Below, piece by piece: positions 9,706-19,227 of a stretch of 64,000 bases of DNA. This DNA comes from Site-B1 sp963722665. GTDB taxonomy: Bacteria; Bacteroidota; Bacteroidia; Flavobacteriales; Flavobacteriaceae. Location of the stretch: positions 1 through 64,000 of the forward strand of contig CAVRNW010000019.1 of NCBI GenBank assembly GCA_963722665.1, read 5' to 3'. How positions within the stretch are numbered: position 1 is the first letter of the stretch; every line of letters starts with the position of its first letter. A program made the position numbers and the translations under genes. The notes under the pieces are model-generated. The model did no database searches, was not told the DNA's origin, and saw nothing but the letters and a program-made list of their open reading frames with translations.

Positions 9706-10383
9706 TTAATGGTTAAAATGATGAAACAAAGCAATAATGATAAATCCTAAAGGGATAATAATTGAATATGCTGCTCCAACATTTTTCAGGAATTTTTTTC
9801 TTCCGGCAGTAATTCCAACGGATTGGAAAGCTGAATTAAAACCGTGAAGCAAGTGCAATGCCAATAAGATAAAAGCTAAAACATAGGCGCCAACACGTAA
9901 CGGATTTTCAAATTTATGAACCAATTCTTCGTAGTATCTGTAACTTTCGCCATCAGCTAATAAACCCGACATATCACCCTGAAGATATTTTACATTCAAT
10001 TCCGGTAGCCAGAAATCTATAAAATGCAACACCAGGAACGCAAGAATAACTGCTCCACTCAACAGCATATTTCTACTCATCCAGGATGAGTTTGCATTTC
10101 CGTCGTTCTTAGAATAGCTAACACCAATTGATCGCCTGTTTTTATATTCAAGCACAAATCCCATCACAAAGTGAAATACAACACCGAGAATTAAAACAGG
10201 CTGTAAAGCAAACTGAATTAAAGGATTAGTTCCCATGAAATGTGAGAATTCGTTAAAGACATCTTCGCTGAAAAGAGAGGTCGTGTTAACAAATAAATGT
10301 ATTATTAAAAAGAACATCAGGAAGAAAGCCGAAAGCGCCATAGCTACCTTTCTACCTACTGAAGAATTAAAAAATCCGCCCAT
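9706..10383 (-). CDS. sdhC: succinate dehydrogenase cytochrome b subunit (single-polypeptide type B anchor)
   Basis: The 225-residue protein has five hydrophobic segments. Conserved histidines suit two haems: FLIIHLFVN near 27, VVFHFVMGF near 67, LVLHFIDFW near 120, and LALHLLHGF near 178. This is the fused type B membrane anchor found in Bacteroidota and epsilon-proteobacteria. It links SdhAB to menaquinone at the inner membrane. It is first in the operon and is preceded by a good promoter. Confidence 0.92.
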   Translation of the reverse strand: MGGFFNSSVGRKVAMALSAFFLMFFLIIHLFVNTTSLFSEDVFNEFSHFMGTNPLIQFALQPVLILGVVFHFVMGFVLEYKNRRSIGVSYSKNDGNANSSWMSRNMLLSGAVILAFLVLHFIDFWLPELNVKYLQGDMSGLLADGESYRYYEELVHKFENPLRVGAYVLAFILLALHLLHGFNSAFQSVGITAGRKKFLKNVGAAYSIIIPLGFIIIALFHHFNH

Positions 10384-10411
10384 TTTTTATAAGGTTAATT
10401 TATAATAGAAA

Positions 10412-10441
10412 CAAATGTAAGATTAGCTTATTATTAATCAA
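10412..10441 (-). promoter_or_regulatory. sdhCAB promoter (TTG-N19-TAnnTTTG)
   Basis: On the minus strand TTG (10441-10439) is followed after exactly 19 bases by TACATTTG (10419-10412). This is the Bacteroidota -33/-7 pattern. It lies 28 bases before the sdhC start. Confidence 0.75.
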
Positions 10442-10493
10442 ACATTCTAACTTGTTTTATATCTTATTTAGAATGATTTTAAATAGAGGTCTT

Positions 10494-13335
10494 TCACTCT
10501 ATTTTTAATTGTGTTTTTTTGTCCTTGATTTGAACATTATATAGGTCTTGAGGCAGATAAAATTTGCCGTTTTTAGCTTTCTCAATAAGTATTCCTTTTA
10601 TTTTTTGAAGTTCATCCTTCTTTGCTTCACTAATAGCCAGATCATATTCTGCTTCATTAAATCCTCGATCAGCCTTTATATTAAATTCATGTAATAATGT
10701 ATCATCATCAGATAATATCTTCACCTCATAATTTCCCGCCTTTGACACATAAAAAGGTATGGATATATTAGGAGTACGAGGTTCTAACCATTTGTTCCAT
10801 GAACTTCCCCAGGACTTTCTATGCTTCACTACAGGCACTTCAAATAAATGAATGTCGCTATTTAAAATGTCTTCATTTATTATCTGCAATGGACCAATAT
10901 TAGCTTTGTAAATGCTTCTTCCATGGGTTCCTAAAACCAGATCTTTGGCTTCATTTTGAATAACCAGATCATGTACTGCTACATTAGGCAGTCCTTCACT
11001 AAATGTTTCCCAGGATTTACCTTGATTAAATGAAACGTAGGCTCCATTGTCGGTCCCTAGATATAATAAATTTTCATTTTCAGGATCTTCCTTGATCACG
11101 TTTACCGGTGAGTTTGGAATGTTACTGCTGATGCTTTTCCAGGTGTTTCCATAATCTTCTGATACATAAACATAGGTTTTAAAATCATCCCATCTATATC
11201 CATTTAAAGCAACATAAACCCGTTCTTTTTTATGTTGTGAGGCAATAACTCTGGACACCCAAAGATCTTTAGGAAAGGAATCGGAAATTCTTGTCCAGTC
11301 TCCTCCGGAATTTTTGGTAACGTGCACTAAGCCATCATCGCTACCAGTGTAAATCAGTCCGAATTGAAAAGGAGATTCGCTTATTGAAGATAGTGTTCCG
11401 TATGCGACATTTCCAACTTTTCCTCCATTGGTAAGATCGTCTGATATGGCCTGCCAGTCATCACCCTGATTCATGGATCGCATAAGTTTGTTGGCCCCTA
11501 AATATAATATGTCTTGATTATGGATAGATAGGTGAATAGGAGTTTGCCAGTTAAATCGATAAGGACTTTCTCCCAACTCGTGTTTAGGCTGGATAAAAAT
11601 CTGTTTATCTTTTGATCTGTCAATTCTGTAATAATATCCAAATTGAAAACCTGTGTAAACAATATCAGGGTTTCTGTTATCTATTTCAACATGCATCCCA
11701 TCACCACCTAAAAGTCTTTTATAAGGATATTCACCTTCTTCATGCCAGCTAACAGATGCTTTGTAATTGTTAGGACCAACCCAAACTCCATTGTCCTGGA
11801 GTCCGCCATAAACATTATAGGGCTTTTGATAATCTACATTAACACTATAGAATTGTCCTACTGTAGGCGTATTACACTTGATCCAGTTTTCGCCATCGTC
11901 ATAGGATATATTTACACCACCATCATTACCTATGATCAAATGGTTTTTATTCTCAGGGTTGATCCATATGGCATGATGATCGGCATGAACATTTTGACCG
12001 TTTATGGACTTAAATGTTTTACCGCCATCATCTGATCTTAATATTGGCACACCAGCTATGTACACTTTCTCAAGGTCAACAGGATTTGTTTTGATGACCC
12101 CAAAATAATAACCATAAGAATTAACCAAACCATCCAAATAATCATCGTGTGTTTTAGTCCAGTTTTTTCCGCCATCATCAGATTTATAGACTTCTGCTCC
12201 AATCACCGGTGTGTCGAATAACAGGCTATTTGCATCAGTCAGATAATTTACAAGATCAATGGGTTTTATTTTTCCGTCTTTAACATGTTGCTTTACATTT
12301 TCTGCATCATACTTTTTAGGAAAACCGTTATTCTTCAGAAAAGCATTTAACTTATTGTCTTCTAAGTTCAAGAATGATTTTTGACTCATATCTTTAAAAT
12401 CCACTTTGGTTAATCCTATTGAGTCGGAATCTTTTTCAGGCTCTTTTTCTCTTCGGAATTGATTATCCAAAATGGCATAAACATTTTCATTACTGTTGAC
12501 CGCTAATCCAATTCGGCCTAGTCCTTCACCTGATGGGAATCCATTTTTATTGGTTATTTTTTTCCATGAATCTCCTCCGTCAACACTTTTATAAATGGCT
12601 GAATTCTTCCCGGAGCCGTTAAAATTCCATGCTTTTCTGTCTCGTTCCCATGAAGCAGCGTATAGAACATTAAAATCTTCCGGTGAAGCAACAAGATCTA
12701 TAATTCCTGTATCCTTATTTATGTATAAGGTTTTTGTCCAGGTTTGTCCTCCATCGGTTGTTTTGAAGATTCCCCTTTCCTCATTAGGTGAATATAAATG
12801 ACCGATAACTGCAACTAAAACTTCATCAGAATTATTAGGATTAATAAGAATTCGTCCAATATGATGAGAATCGTTTAACCCAATATTTTTCCATGTTTCA
12901 CCGCCATCGGTAGATTTTAGAATTCCAATTCCGGCATAAGAAGAACGAGATGAATTATTCTCACCTGTTCCAACCCAAATGGTATTTGATTTCCAATCCA
13001 CTGCTATATCACCAATATTCTGAGTTGGAGAATTATCCATTACAGGTTTAAAAGTGGTTCCATTGTTATTTGTAAACCATAATCCTCCCGAAGCATAAGC
13101 AGCATAAAACTCCGTTGGATCCTCAGGATTTACATCCAGATCTACAACACGACCACTCATAATAGTTGGGCCTATGTTTTCGAAAGAAATGTTTTTAACT
13201 AGATGAATTCTCAGTAATAAATTCTTTTTGTTTTAAAGCGTCAATTGTTGTTTGAGATGATGTAGATGGTTGCTGAGAATGAACTGAAAAACTGATTGAA
13301 ATGAATAAAAGCGTAAGGGATTTAAAAATATTCAT
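10494..13335 (-). CDS. sortilin/BNR-type beta-propeller glycosyl hydrolase-like exported protein (frameshifted near 13200)
   Basis: The main 888-codon frame begins MSGRVVDLDVNPEDPTEF but clearly lacks its N-terminus. An ATG at 13335 opens a signal peptide (MNIFKSLTLLFISISFSVHSQ) and runs about 45 codons to ENSS. One extra base near 13200 then breaks it, and the other frame resumes at VKNISFENIGPTIMSGR. The body is a series of sortilin/BNR repeats (KSTDGGETWKNIG, KTTDGGQTWTKT, KSDDGGKNWTKT, VSEDYGNTWKSI) forming two beta-propellers. A beta-sandwich-like tail has no obvious T9SS domain. Family members are labelled sortilin or glycosyl hydrolase, but their activity is mostly unproven. Confidence 0.82.
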
Positions 13336-13444
13336 AGAGTATGTTTTTTAAGATTCTGAAAATTACTTAAACCCTATTCAACAACAAAATAATTATTATT
13401 AGAATTTTAAAGTTTGTACTTTTATATCACTAAATCCATAAGAA

Positions 13445-14734
13445 ATGAAATATCAAAAAATCGACAGGAAATTATTCATAAAGAACAGAAAAAACTTTGC
13501 AGCTAAAATGAAACCAAATAGTTTGGCTGTTTTTAATTCCAATGATATTTATCCAATTAGTGCCGACAGCACTTTACCATTTGAACAACACAGGGATATC
13601 TTTTATTTGAGTGGAGTAGATCAGGAAGAAAGTATTTTGGTTCTATTTCCTGACAGTCCTAAAAAAGAACACAGGGAAATATTGTTCTTAAAGGAAACCA
13701 GTGATCTCATAGCAATTTGGGAAGGTGAAAAACTAACGAAAGATGCGGCTTTTGAAACCAGCGGGATCAAAACAGTTTATTGGTTGCAGGAGATGGAAAA
13801 GATCATGTTTGAGTTAATGACGCAATGCGAAACAGTTTATATTAATACAAATGAACATTACAGAGCAAGTGTTGAAACTGAAACCCGGGAAGATCGATTT
13901 ACTAAATGGCTGAAGAATAAGTATCCTGCACATAGTGTTGCCAAAAGTAATCCTATTTTACAAAGACTTCGCTCAGTAAAAGATAAAATAGAACTGGACC
14001 TCATTCAGAATGCATGTGATATTACAGAAAAAGGATTTAGACGTGTACTGGATAAAGTAAGACCCGGAATTTGGGAATATGAAATTGAAGCAGAATTCAT
14101 GCATGAGTTTTTAAGAAATCGCTCAAAGAAATTCGCATATACTCCTATTATTGCATCAGGAAATAATGCCAACGTTTTGCATTACATTGAAAACAACCAG
14201 CAATGTAAAAAAGGCGATTTGATATTGATGGATGTAGGTGCTGAATATGCTAATTATTCATCGGATCTAACTCGTACTATTCCTGTTTCAGGGAAATATA
14301 CCAAGAGACAAAAAGAGGTTTATAATGCTGTAAACAGGGTTAAAAATGAAGCTACAAAATTATTGGTTCCCGGTGCATTATGGGCAGAATATCATGTTGA
14401 GGTCGGTAAACTTATGACCAGCGAATTATTAGGCTTGGGATTAATTGATAAAGCTGATGTGAAAAATGAAGATCCCAACTGGCCGGCATATAAAAAATAC
14501 TTTATGCATGGCACCTCTCACCATATGGGATTGGATACTCATGATTATGGAATATTGACCGAACCAATAAAAGCCAATATGGTGTTTACAGTTGAACCGG
14601 GAATTTATATTCCGGATGAAGGATTTGGTATCAGATTAGAAGATGATGTCGTGGTTCAGGAAAAAGGAGAACCATATAATTTAATGAGAAACATTCCTAT
14701 TGAAGCCGAGGAGATTGAGGAGTTGATGAATTAG
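13445..14734 (+). CDS. pepP: M24B metallopeptidase, Xaa-Pro aminopeptidase
   Basis: The 429-residue protein has an N-terminal creatinase-like domain (to about 170) and a C-terminal pita-bread domain. The metal-binding residues fit the M24 pattern: LMDVGAEYANYSSDLTRTIP (two Asp), HGTSHHMGLDTHD (His), VFTVEPGIYIP (Glu) and GIRLEDDVVV (Glu). It removes an N-terminal residue before proline and acts in the cytoplasm. It is a single-gene unit, divergent from the propeller gene. A near-match TACTTTTA box lies about 20 bases upstream of the start. Confidence 0.92.
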   Translation: MKYQKIDRKLFIKNRKNFAAKMKPNSLAVFNSNDIYPISADSTLPFEQHRDIFYLSGVDQEESILVLFPDSPKKEHREILFLKETSDLIAIWEGEKLTKDAAFETSGIKTVYWLQEMEKIMFELMTQCETVYINTNEHYRASVETETREDRFTKWLKNKYPAHSVAKSNPILQRLRSVKDKIELDLIQNACDITEKGFRRVLDKVRPGIWEYEIEAEFMHEFLRNRSKKFAYTPIIASGNNANVLHYIENNQQCKKGDLILMDVGAEYANYSSDLTRTIPVSGKYTKRQKEVYNAVNRVKNEATKLLVPGALWAEYHVEVGKLMTSELLGLGLIDKADVKNEDPNWPAYKKYFMHGTSHHMGLDTHDYGILTEPIKANMVFTVEPGIYIPDEGFGIRLEDDVVVQEKGEPYNLMRNIPIEAEEIEELMN

Positions 14735-14792
14735 TTCCACAATAATTAAAACATAATACATATTTCAAATCATTGATTTGATAAGAATTTCT

Positions 14793-16233
14793 ATGAAAGT
14801 AAAAAACCCTATTGACTTTGGTTATGTTATTGGCTGCCTTCTGCTGGCTATAGCATTAACAAATTGCTCTAATAATGATGATGTGAATGTTCCAAGCGTT
14901 GGAAATATACCCGACCCGGCTTTTGAACAGGCCTTAATTGATCTTGGTTATGATGACGTTCTGGATGGAACATTACTGATAGCAAATGTCGCTGATGTTT
15001 TAGAATTATCAATTCCTGATTATGATTTCGATAACACCAATAATGATATAAGAGATTTAACTGGAATTGAATTTTTTACAAGTTTGATAAAGTTAAATTG
15101 TACCGGCCAAAATCTTACCTCCTTAAACCTGAGCAATAATATTAAATTTAAAAGAATTGAATTGTGGTTATAGTAAATATCAGAGCTTATCTGATTTAAA
15201 TATAACAGAAAACAGCGAGCTCGAAATTTTAAAATGTCACGGCAACAGTCTTACAAATTTAGATGTAAGTCATAATGTTAACTTACAAGAATTGTACACT
15301 TATGGGAATACTCAACTCACCAGTTTAGATTTAAGCAACAATACTGCTCTTAAAATACTATGGTGTTACAGTAATCAACTTAATAATTTAGATGTAAGTA
15401 ATAATATAAATTTAGAAGTTCTGGATTGCCGCTTTATGGATCTAACAAATTTAGACGTAAGTAATAATTTAAAACTAAAAGGACTGTCTATTTGGGGTAA
15501 TCAATTTACAAGTATAGATATAAGTAACAATTTAGAACTGGAATATCTTGCATGCATGGAGAATCAACTAACAAGTATAGATGTAAGTAATAATTTGGCA
15601 CTGGAAGGATTTGGATGTGGAGGTAATCAATTGACCAGCATAGATATAAGTAATAATGCTGCTTTAACAAGCTTTGCTTGTGATAATAATCAAATTACTA
15701 ATGTTGACATAAGTAATAATTTAAATTTGGAAGTTTTTTCATTTGGATATAACCTTATTACCAATGTAGATTTAAGTAATAATACTGCCTTAAAATACTT
15801 GTCATTTGATAATACATCCCTTACAAATATCGATGTAAGTAATAATGTAGATTTAGAGGTTATTAATTGTAATAATAATCAACAACTTACAAGTTTAGAT
15901 GTTAGTAATAATGGGGCGCTAGTTTGGCTTCAGTGTAACGAGAACAATCTTACCTCTATAAGCCTTGGTAATATCAATAGCTTAATTGCTTTAGAATGTA
16001 ATAATAATCAACTAACTGATTTAGTCTTGAATAGTGGTGTAAATTTAGAGTATTTAGATTGCTCAGAAAACCTCCTCAGTTCTCTGGATGTAAGTTATAA
16101 TTTAAATTTAGGCGGTCTGGACTGTTCTTTCAATAGCTTAAACTGCATTAAAGTAAATGATACTCAAATAGCTAATATTCCAGATGGATGGTATAAAGAT
16201 AATGATGCCATATATGCTTTAAGCTGTAATTAA
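14793..16233 (+). CDS. leucine-rich-repeat lipoprotein (frameshifted near 15152)
   Basis: The start is placed at ATG 14793. The N-terminus ends in LLLAIALTNCSNND, a lipobox with Cys. After a cap (IPDPAFEQALIDLGYDD) about 17 LRR units of mostly 21 residues follow (for example EYLACMENQLTSIDVSNNLAL). An extra A in the AAAA run at about 15151-15154 breaks the frame between IKF and ELNCG; removing it restores a continuous repeat. There is no T9SS domain, so this copy is probably lipid-anchored. It is a paralogue of the secreted LRR protein at 4034-6328, with the same cap and repeat type. Confidence 0.82.
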
Positions 16234-16297
16234 AAATTGACACAAACACTTTTATTTTTAAAACTCTAAGCTTATAATATATTGATCAAAACATAAA

Positions 16298-17072
16298 ATG
16301 ATTTTAAAATACAAGAATATAAATATCAACTATTCAGATAAAGGGAAAGGTACTGCTGTTGTTTTATTACATGGGTTTTTAGAGAATTCTACCATGTGGG
16401 ATCCTTTTATTCCAAGTATTTCAAAAAATCATCGTGTGGTTACACTTGATTTATTAGGACATGGAGAAACGGGTTGTATGGGAGATGTTCACTCAATGGA
16501 AGATATGGCAGAGGCGGTAAGAGCTGTTTTAAAAAAGCTTCGATATTAAGAAAAGCGTATTAATTGGTCATTCAATGGGAGGATATGTTGCCCTGGCATA
16601 CGCCGAAAAATATTCTAAAGATCTGACCGGAATCTGTTTGATGAATTCTACAGCTCAATCTGATTCAGAAGAAAAAAAGATAAACAGAGATCGAGCCGTT
16701 GAAGTAGTCAATAAAAGCAAAAACAGTTTTGTCAGAATTTCAATAACCAATCTGTTCCGCCCAAAGAACAGAACAATCTTTTCTAAGGAATTAAAACAGG
16801 TTAAAAATGAGGCATTAAAAATTCCGCTCGAAGGAATTACGGCTGCTTTAAAAGGCATGAAGGTCAGAAAAGACAGAACGAAAGTACTGCAATCATTAAC
16901 ATTTAAAAAAATGATGATCATAGGTAAGCGTGATCCTGTTTTAGATTATAATTCTTTAATAGAACAATCAGAATTTTGTGACTTAAATATTGTAGAATTT
17001 CCGGATGGACATATGAGTCATATAGAAAATAAAGCAGAATTTCTGACAACAATTGTGCATTTCATCGAATAA
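16298..17072 (+). CDS. alpha/beta hydrolase (frameshifted near 16541)
   Basis: The first part holds the oxyanion loop (VVLLHGFLENSTMW) and ends LKKL. After an extra base at about 16539-16541 the other frame gives DIKKSVLIGHSMGGYVALAYAEKYS, with the nucleophile Ser in GHSMGG. The C-terminal part contains MIIGKRDPVLDY (likely acid Asp) and FPDGHMSHIE (catalytic His). The restored length of about 258 residues is normal. A cytoplasmic esterase or related hydrolase is likely, and the substrate is unknown. The intact triad argues that the break is a sequence error. Confidence 0.82.
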
Positions 17073-17142
17073 ATGCAACTTTTAATCGTTGTTTTAATTT
17101 TTTTGTTTATTTTCATTCCCTGTTAACCTACTAGTGATTTCA

Positions 17143-17406
17143 ATGAAAAACTCTGACAACTCTAAATTAACGGCTAAACTATACTGCTCGCTATTTGGCC
17201 ATAACTATTTTCTTTCAAAAAAAGTTACTTATCACATAAAAGAATACACCTGTAAATCGTGCAAAAAGCAAGTTACTACAAATGTTAATGGTGACTTAAT
17301 AGATTTAACCCCAAAGTATAAAGAAATAAATTCTGTTTTAGAACGTGTGCACAATAAGAGAAAGCTTCGTTTACAGAATAAATCGGACGTTTCATCGATT
17401 ATTTAA
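17143..17406 (+). CDS. small zinc-ribbon-like protein, first of a tandem pair
   Basis: The protein is about 87 residues. It has YCSLFGHNYFLSKKVTYHIKEYTCKSCKKQVTTNVNGDLIDLTPKY, a C-x4-H followed by a CxxC knuckle, and a basic C-terminal helix. It resembles short proteins labelled DUF1660 in other genomes (by recollection, not searched). The start is taken at ATG 17143; an in-frame GTG at 17134 is possible. The next gene is a clear paralogue. Function unknown. Confidence 0.6.
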   Translation: MKNSDNSKLTAKLYCSLFGHNYFLSKKVTYHIKEYTCKSCKKQVTTNVNGDLIDLTPKYKEINSVLERVHNKRKLRLQNKSDVSSII

Positions 17407-17481
17407 TAAGCCTATAGTATTAATTTACTCTTATTCACTACCTTAACGGTCCTTTAAAAAACTAATTAAATTAATTCCCTC

Positions 17482-17706
17482 ATGAAGCATATACATTGTA
17501 CTGTATTTGGTCATAATTATGTTGTTTCAAAAAATGTTACAAATTTTGTTAAGGAGTATAAATGTAAATATTGTAACAAACAATGGACAACCAATAGTAA
17601 TGGCAATTTAATTCCATTAACACCTAAATTCAAAGAAATAAATGCGGTTTTAAATCGTATTTACAACAAAAAGGTTTTAAAACGAACACTTATTTTTGAC
17701 CGTTAA
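17482..17706 (+). CDS. small zinc-ribbon-like protein, second of a tandem pair
   Basis: The 74-residue protein is closely related to the preceding gene: HCTVFGHNYVVSKNVTNFVKEYKCKYCNKQWTTNSNGNLIPLTPKFKEINAVLNRIYNKK. It keeps the C-x4-H and CxxC residues and the LTPK segment. Its last 17 bases overlap the 3' end of thiL on the opposite strand. Function unknown. Confidence 0.6.
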   Translation: MKHIHCTVFGHNYVVSKNVTNFVKEYKCKYCNKQWTTNSNGNLIPLTPKFKEINAVLNRIYNKKVLKRTLIFDR

Positions 17707-18739
17707 AAGAATTCCAGCCTTGTGCCTTTAATGGAATTTTGGAATTGTCTCTTGTAATTAGGTGCATTCCGCTATCTTCTTTTGTCATATATCCGATTAC
17801 GGTTAAATTCGGGTTGCCTTTAATTTTAGGAAAGTCTTGTTGTGATATTGTCAATAACAATTCGTAGTCTTCGCCACCGTTTAAAGCTATAGTTGTGCTG
17901 TCAATTTTAAACTCTTCACAAGTTGAAATAACCTGAGGGTCCAGTGGAATTTTATCTTCGTACAGATCACAGCCAACTTTACTTTGTTTACAAAGGTGTA
18001 TTATTTCTGATGAAAGTCCGTCACTAATATCTATCATGGATGTGGGTTTTACTTCAAGGTCTTTGAGCAGTTTAACTATGTCTTTTCTGGCTTCGGGCTT
18101 CAGCTGCCGTTCAATAATATAGGTATAAGGATCAAGATCTGGTTGATTATTCGGGTTGACCTTAAACACTTCTTTTTCTCTTTCCAGTACCTGCAATCCC
18201 ATATAAGCACCTCCAAGATCACCCGTAACAACCAGAAGATCGTTTTCTTTGGCGCCACTTCTGTAAACAATATCTTTATCTTTTGCTTCACCAATGGCAG
18301 TAATTGAAATTACAAGGCCTTTATTTGAACTCGTTGTATCTCCGCCAACAACATCAACATTATAATTTAGAGAAGCCAATTCAATTCCCGCATACAACTC
18401 TTCAACCGCTTCAAGAGGGAATCGGTTTGATATGGCAATTGAAACAGTAATTTGAGTTGCTAAAGCATTCATAGCATAAACATCAGATAGGTTTACCATG
18501 ACTGCCTTATATCCTAAATGTTTCAATGGCATATAGCTAAGATCAAAATGCACTCCCTCTATCAATAAGTCTGTAGTCAAAAGGATTTTATTTTTAAAAT
18601 ACAATACGGCTGCATCATCTCCTATACCTTTAATTGTGGATTTTTGTTTGATCTGAAAATTCTTAGTTAAATGATCTATCAGGCCAAATTCACCAAGATC
18701 ACTGATTTTTGTAAACTGTTGATTTTTATCTTCTATCAT
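17690..18739 (-). CDS. thiL: thiamine-monophosphate kinase
   Basis: The 349-residue protein shows the ThiL/PurM-like pattern: GIGDDAAVLYF, LLTTDLLIEGVHFDLSYMP, YKAVMVNLSDVYAMNA, VVGGDTTSSNKG, VTGDLGGAYMGL and SMIDISDGLSSEIIHLC. It phosphorylates thiamine monophosphate to thiamine diphosphate in the cytoplasm. It is divergent from the SUF operon. A -7 box ends only 4 bases before its ATG, which suggests a leaderless mRNA. Confidence 0.94.
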   Translation of the reverse strand: MIEDKNQQFTKISDLGEFGLIDHLTKNFQIKQKSTIKGIGDDAAVLYFKNKILLTTDLLIEGVHFDLSYMPLKHLGYKAVMVNLSDVYAMNALATQITVSIAISNRFPLEAVEELYAGIELASLNYNVDVVGGDTTSSNKGLVISITAIGEAKDKDIVYRSGAKENDLLVVTGDLGGAYMGLQVLEREKEVFKVNPNNQPDLDPYTYIIERQLKPEARKDIVKLLKDLEVKPTSMIDISDGLSSEIIHLCKQSKVGCDLYEDKIPLDPQVISTCEEFKIDSTTIALNGGEDYELLLTISQQDFPKIKGNPNLTVIGYMTKEDSGMHLITRDNSKIPLKAQGWNSFNGQK

Positions 18740-18743
18740 GCTG

Positions 18744-18751
18744 CAAATTTA
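18744..18751 (-). promoter_or_regulatory. -7 element of thiL, possible leaderless start
   Basis: TAAATTTG on the minus strand matches TAnnTTTG and is separated from the thiL ATG by only CAGC. No good -33 TTG lies at 19 bases. Confidence 0.45.
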
Positions 18752-18808
18752 ATATTCTTTTATAACAAAAACCTATCAAACTATATGCTAATATAATGTT
18801 ATCGTGCA

Positions 18809-18838
18809 TTGCAAAACTGTAGTTATATTGTATATTTG
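18809..18838 (+). promoter_or_regulatory. SUF operon promoter (TTG-N19-TAnnTTTG)
   Basis: TTG (18809-18811), 19 bases, then TATATTTG (18831-18838), a perfect Bacteroidota promoter 32 bases before the first suf gene. No IscR/Rrf2-type operator was recognised. Confidence 0.8.
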
Positions 18839-18870
18839 CACTCTATTTAGAATTAATCTATTTAAGGAAT

Positions 18871-19200
18871 ATGATAAAAGTTTCAGAAATAGCAAAGAAA
18901 AAGGTAATCGAATTAATGAAGGATGACGGCTTTGATCCATCGTCCGACTACGTTCGTGTTGGTGTGAAAAGCGGAGGATGTTCCGGATTATCTTACGATT
19001 TAAAGTTTGATAATCAACAACAAGATGAAGACAAGGTATTTGAAGACAATGGAGTAAAGATTATTGTAGACAAAAAAAGTTTTTTATACTTAATTGGCAC
19101 CACATTGGAATACTCAGGCGGTTTGAACGGAGCAGGTTTTATCTTCAAGAATCCTAATGCGAATAGAACATGTGGATGTGGAGAGAGTTTCTCTTTATAA
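18871..19200 (+). CDS. sufA: HesB/IscA-family A-type Fe-S carrier, first gene of the SUF operon
   Basis: The 109-residue protein contains VKSGGCSGLSYDLKF and the C-terminal NRTCGCGESF, giving the three conserved Cys of A-type carriers. It binds or delivers nascent Fe-S clusters to apo-proteins in the cytoplasm. It is followed by sufB after 27 bases. The name sufA is given for position and family; the ErpA/IscA distinction cannot be made from sequence. Confidence 0.9.
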   Translation: MIKVSEIAKKKVIELMKDDGFDPSSDYVRVGVKSGGCSGLSYDLKFDNQQQDEDKVFEDNGVKIIVDKKSFLYLIGTTLEYSGGLNGAGFIFKNPNANRTCGCGESFSL

Positions 19201-19227
19201 CTTCAAATTTTACAACATTAAACTTTT

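Noticed and set aside
15240..16140. Regular 63-base periodicity that could look like a CRISPR or satellite array
   Set aside because: The repeats are translated LRR units with variable codons and no unique spacers.
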